NCBI GenBank assembly: GCA_903912435.1
Contig: CAIWHI010000271.1
Span: 1-64,000 of the forward strand
Source: an uncultured Bacteroidota bacterium
GTDB taxonomy: Bacteria > Bacteroidota > Bacteroidia > Chitinophagales > Chitinophagaceae
Length of the DNA: 64,000 nt
Reading direction: 5' to 3'
Positions within the stretch are counted from its first letter, which is position 1, and each line of letters begins with the position of its first letter. Made by a program: the position numbers and the translations under genes. The notes beneath the pieces are model-generated. The model worked only from the letters and a program-made list of their open reading frames with translations. It was not told the origin of the DNA and ran no database searches. Shown in pieces: positions 61,712 to 64,000 of the stretch.

Positions 61712-62071
61712 TTAAACTCCAATACCCGGAGTTACATAAACTTGCGACGTTCCAGAAGCAGTTATGGCAGTGAAATATGAATTAGCTGGGAACGAAATAA
61801 TTTCCAGAGTTCCAGGTAATACAGGAACGCTATTGGCTGTTGTTGTTACTACTACAGCGTTGGTATTTGCGTTTAGAGTATTTGAGCCAACACCAACGAA
61901 AACTAAAACTGATCCTGAATTGAAAATTCTATATTGACAAAAACTTAGATCATTAGCGCCTGTCTGAACTGCCTGGACGGCTGTTGGTGCTTGTGTGTTT
62001 GCAAGGAATGTTACAGTGTTGCCCAGAGGAACAAATGCCCCAGAAGTTATAGGTGTATAGATTCTTGACAT
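61712..62071 (-). CDS. Small beta-rich structural protein
   Basis: A 119-residue protein: FVPLGNTVTFLANTQAPTAV, QYRIFNSGSVLVFVGVGSNT and FPANSYFTAITASGTSQVYV suggest an immunoglobulin-like beta sandwich. Probable head decoration protein. One base separates it from the next start, and its own start touches the upstream stop. Confidence 0.55.
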   Translation of the reverse strand: MSRIYTPITSGAFVPLGNTVTFLANTQAPTAVQAVQTGANDLSFCQYRIFNSGSVLVFVGVGSNTLNANTNAVVVTTTANSVPVLPGTLEIISFPANSYFTAITASGTSQVYVTPGIGV

Positions 62072-63147
62072 TAGATTCTCCCGTCACCAAATTGACTTGA
62101 TGGCGCACCGAAACTATTTGGTGCCATAGTCACACTCGAAATTCCACCATCAGAGGGTGCTGCTTGTTCGTCTTCTTCTTTGCCATGATCACCATAAACC
62201 ATATAGTCATGGACGCTGTTGATCATTTCTTTAGACTGAGCAATCTTTGCCTGGACCCATGGTTCAACATGAAGATTTTGTGGCATAGCCATCAAAATAT
62301 GAAGAGCCTTATTTGCTAGAGCCTTAAGCTCTGCCTTTACCATTTCGATCTCTTCTTGAGTGTCATCGGAGCGTCCTTTTGGAAGGTCGGACACATCACC
62401 ACCAAGAAAAGGCATAGCTAGATCTTCATTGCGCTGCTTAGCATAATAAGCCGCTAAAGCCATTTCTTTGCGCTTTTCTTTAGACTTACCGGCAAACTTT
62501 GGATTTGTTGACTGTTGGAAGTCCTTAATGATTTCACCAACGGAAGTTTTTTTAGTTAGAACTTCATCGAGCTCGACTTCTTCGACTTCTTCCTTGGCCA
62601 TGCGAGCCAGTTTATCAGATGCTCTATTTACACCTAAGAAACGATTGCTAAGCTTCTTATGCTCGGCTTCCTTTGACTTAGAAGAACTAAATGGATTTGC
62701 CGACTTCAGGCCTAGGCTCATTGCCCTGCCGGCAATGTCACCAGTAGCCTTTTTTGTATAGCTCGAAAGAGTACTTGGACCAAGTTCATTAATCTTCTTA
62801 GCAGACATGCATTCGGTCATACCATGAACAGGGCAACTAGTTCCCTTTGGGGTATTATTGCACTTAGCTTCTTCTGCTTCCTTAGCTTCATAAACCTTTT
62901 CGTCTTCGCCCTTATCATGACCCTTATTAGTCTTCTTATTTGAGACTTTCTTCACGTTTGTGGCTTGATAGACATCATCTCCATTACCCACACGATCTTC
63001 ATGCTTCTCAACAGAATGCTTAGCAACCCAGTCCTGTTCGGCTGGAGCCTTTGGTTCGTAGTCTACGCGCGGACGATCACCAAGTTTTTCGGGTGCTACC
63101 TTAGACTTCTTTACGCCATTTAATATATCTTTAAGCTGCTTCGGCAT
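62071..63147 (-). CDS. Charged head-associated protein
   Basis: A 358-residue protein from the ATG at 63147 (GAGGAA site). It is highly charged, with a Cys/His cluster (KCNNTPKGTSCPVHGMTECM) and helix FQQSTNPKFAGKSKEKRKEM. Its composition resembles the 429-residue protein at 2374-3663. Its place among 20, 21 and 22 suggests an internal head or scaffold role. Confidence 0.55.
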   Translation of the reverse strand: MPKQLKDILNGVKKSKVAPEKLGDRPRVDYEPKAPAEQDWVAKHSVEKHEDRVGNGDDVYQATNVKKVSNKKTNKGHDKGEDEKVYEAKEAEEAKCNNTPKGTSCPVHGMTECMSAKKINELGPSTLSSYTKKATGDIAGRAMSLGLKSANPFSSSKSKEAEHKKLSNRFLGVNRASDKLARMAKEEVEEVELDEVLTKKTSVGEIIKDFQQSTNPKFAGKSKEKRKEMALAAYYAKQRNEDLAMPFLGGDVSDLPKGRSDDTQEEIEMVKAELKALANKALHILMAMPQNLHVEPWVQAKIAQSKEMINSVHDYMVYGDHGKEEDEQAAPSDGGISSVTMAPNSFGAPSSQFGDGRI

Positions 63148-63349
63148 CGTTGTCTTCCTCTGTATCTTCGATTTCTTGTTCTGAACCATGCCCACTGAAC
63201 ATATGCTGTGCAACTTCGATCTTCTTTTGATCAATAGCATAAGCGAGTCTATCTCCAATTAGCGTCTGAAAAGTCTGCTCAAAATCGATAGGCTTTTGCT
63301 GAGAACTAAAGTTGAGTAGATCTGCTACGCGGTATTCTATGTCTGTCAT
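63131..63349 (-). CDS. Prohead core protein (gp67/gp68-like)
   Basis: A 72-residue protein: KPIDFEQTFQTLIGDRLAYA, then an acidic tail (EIEDTEEDNDAEAA). It is between portal and protease genes, where T4 has the small prohead proteins 67 and 68. Assigned mainly by position. Confidence 0.6.
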   Translation of the reverse strand: MTDIEYRVADLLNFSSQQKPIDFEQTFQTLIGDRLAYAIDQKKIEVAQHMFSGHGSEQEIEDTEEDNDAEAA

Positions 63350-63361
63350 CTCGAATGATCC

Positions 63362-64000
63362 TTAATTATTTTTTGCTACTATTTGTATAGCCGATCTATA
63401 TTTAGCTTCGTCCTGCATTGAACGATTTTTCTTCTTACCTAACATCTTAATAGTGACTTTCGCTTCTCTAATCTTACTATTTTTATCATCTGTAGCAGGA
63501 GTAGAATCGGTATCTTCATCAGAAGCCAATGGTTGCACCTCTGGATCTCCTCCAATATCGGATCCTGGAGGATTTTCACCATCTTCATTTGGCATTAAAC
63601 TTGTCGCCCATCTTGGATCAGTTGCTTCTTCATCTATCTGTTCATCCATCTTTTCAATCATATCTTCATCTTGATGGAGGATATTCTTTCTTGCCCATTC
63701 CTGAGAATAGTACTTACCAATCATACCACCATTCATTAGTAACTGCATCAAGTTGATACGGTTCTCGACGATCTCCGTATCTTTTAGTTCTGTGAAGTAA
63801 TTATCTTTGGCAAAATCATACTTAACATCTGGTGAGATATTTTGCCAATCTTCTATCGACATGATACCTTTAAGAACCAACTGCTTTTCAAGGATGCTAG
63901 TGAATAACGCTGCAAAGCGACCACGCAGTCTTGAAATGAAGCGAGCAAACTTAAGCTCATCTCTTGTTACTTCTGTAGCACGGCCAAGAGAAAATAGAGC
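63362..64000 (-). CDS. 20: Portal protein gp20, C-terminal part
   Basis: The frame is open from the right edge (ALFSLGRATEVTRDELKFAR) through LVLKGIMSIEDWQNISPDVK and IGKYYSQEWARKNIL to an acidic tail. This is the C-terminal third of the T4-type portal; the rest lies outside the window. The portal forms the dodecameric gate for DNA packaging. Confidence 0.85.
   Translation of the reverse strand, partial: ALFSLGRATEVTRDELKFARFISRLRGRFAALFTSILEKQLVLKGIMSIEDWQNISPDVKYDFAKDNYFTELKDTEIVENRINLMQLLMNGGMIGKYYSQEWARKNILHQDEDMIEKMDEQIDEEATDPRWATSLMPNEDGENPPGSDIGGDPEVQPLASDEDTDSTPATDDKNSKIREAKVTIKMLGKKKNRSMQDEAKYRSAIQIVAKNN

Noticed and set aside
1..64000. CRISPR array
   Set aside because: No regularly spaced direct repeats were seen; the only longer repeats are tRNA halves, promoter blocks and leader hairpins.

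Overview
This window is part of the genome of a T4-superfamily myovirus. Portal (gp20), prohead protease (gp21), scaffold (gp22) and major capsid (gp23) occur with a complete T4-type replication, recombination and late-transcription set: gp41, gp42, gp43, gp44, gp45, gp46, gp47, gp55, gp62, RegA, UvsW, UvsX and UvsY. Nearly all genes are on the minus strand. A DUF1127 protein, an alphaproteobacterial-style outer-membrane beta-barrel and a ROSE-like leader on an hsp20 gene suggest an alphaproteobacterial host; this is inference.

Layout. 1-10.2 kb: virion and head-associated proteins, including a Dps-like ferritin and a ligase-plus-nucleotidyltransferase fusion. 10.3-17.6 kb: helicase gp41, UvsX broken into two genes that carry the halves of a split intein with a GIY-YIG gene between them, and DNA polymerase broken into two genes by a Vsr-like endonuclease, the second half needing a +1 frameshift. 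17.7-23.4 kb: GH19 endolysin, DUF1127, Hsp20, plus-strand spanins, small proteins and speD with an HNH insertion. 20.2-34.6 kb: about 28 tRNAs or tRNA relics, riddled with homing endonucleases, tRNA halves, chimeric tRNAs and structured hairpins, with small host-interaction genes between. 33.7-38.7 kb: membrane proteins, an SPFH protein, a SprT-like protease, RegA. 38.7-40.8 kb: clamp loader and clamp. 40.8-50.1 kb: a DNA-modification and nucleotide operon (glycosyltransferase, C5-methyltransferase-like, SGNH-like, PLP-dependent, two glycosylase-like candidates, dCMP deaminase, dCMP hydroxymethylase, NTP pyrophosphatases). 50.2-56.8 kb: degenerate peptide deformylase, gp46/47, gp55, UvsW, UvsY, a tail-tube-like protein. 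56.9-64 kb: a GIY-YIG gene, papain-like protein, gp23, gp22, gp21, small head proteins, and the gp20 portal running off the right edge.

Expression. Three promoter classes are visible. The first is TTGACA-N16/17-TATAAT sites, often placed in the 3' end of the preceding gene. The second is TGTACC-N17-TATATT sites arranged divergently around a conserved core. The third is exact TATAAATA late promoters, which fit the encoded gp55. dCMP hydroxymethylase with Asp178 and Cys147 predicts 5-hydroxymethylcytosine DNA. All tRNA and RNA calls were made by eye from base pairing and all protein calls from recognised motifs; no database was searched.
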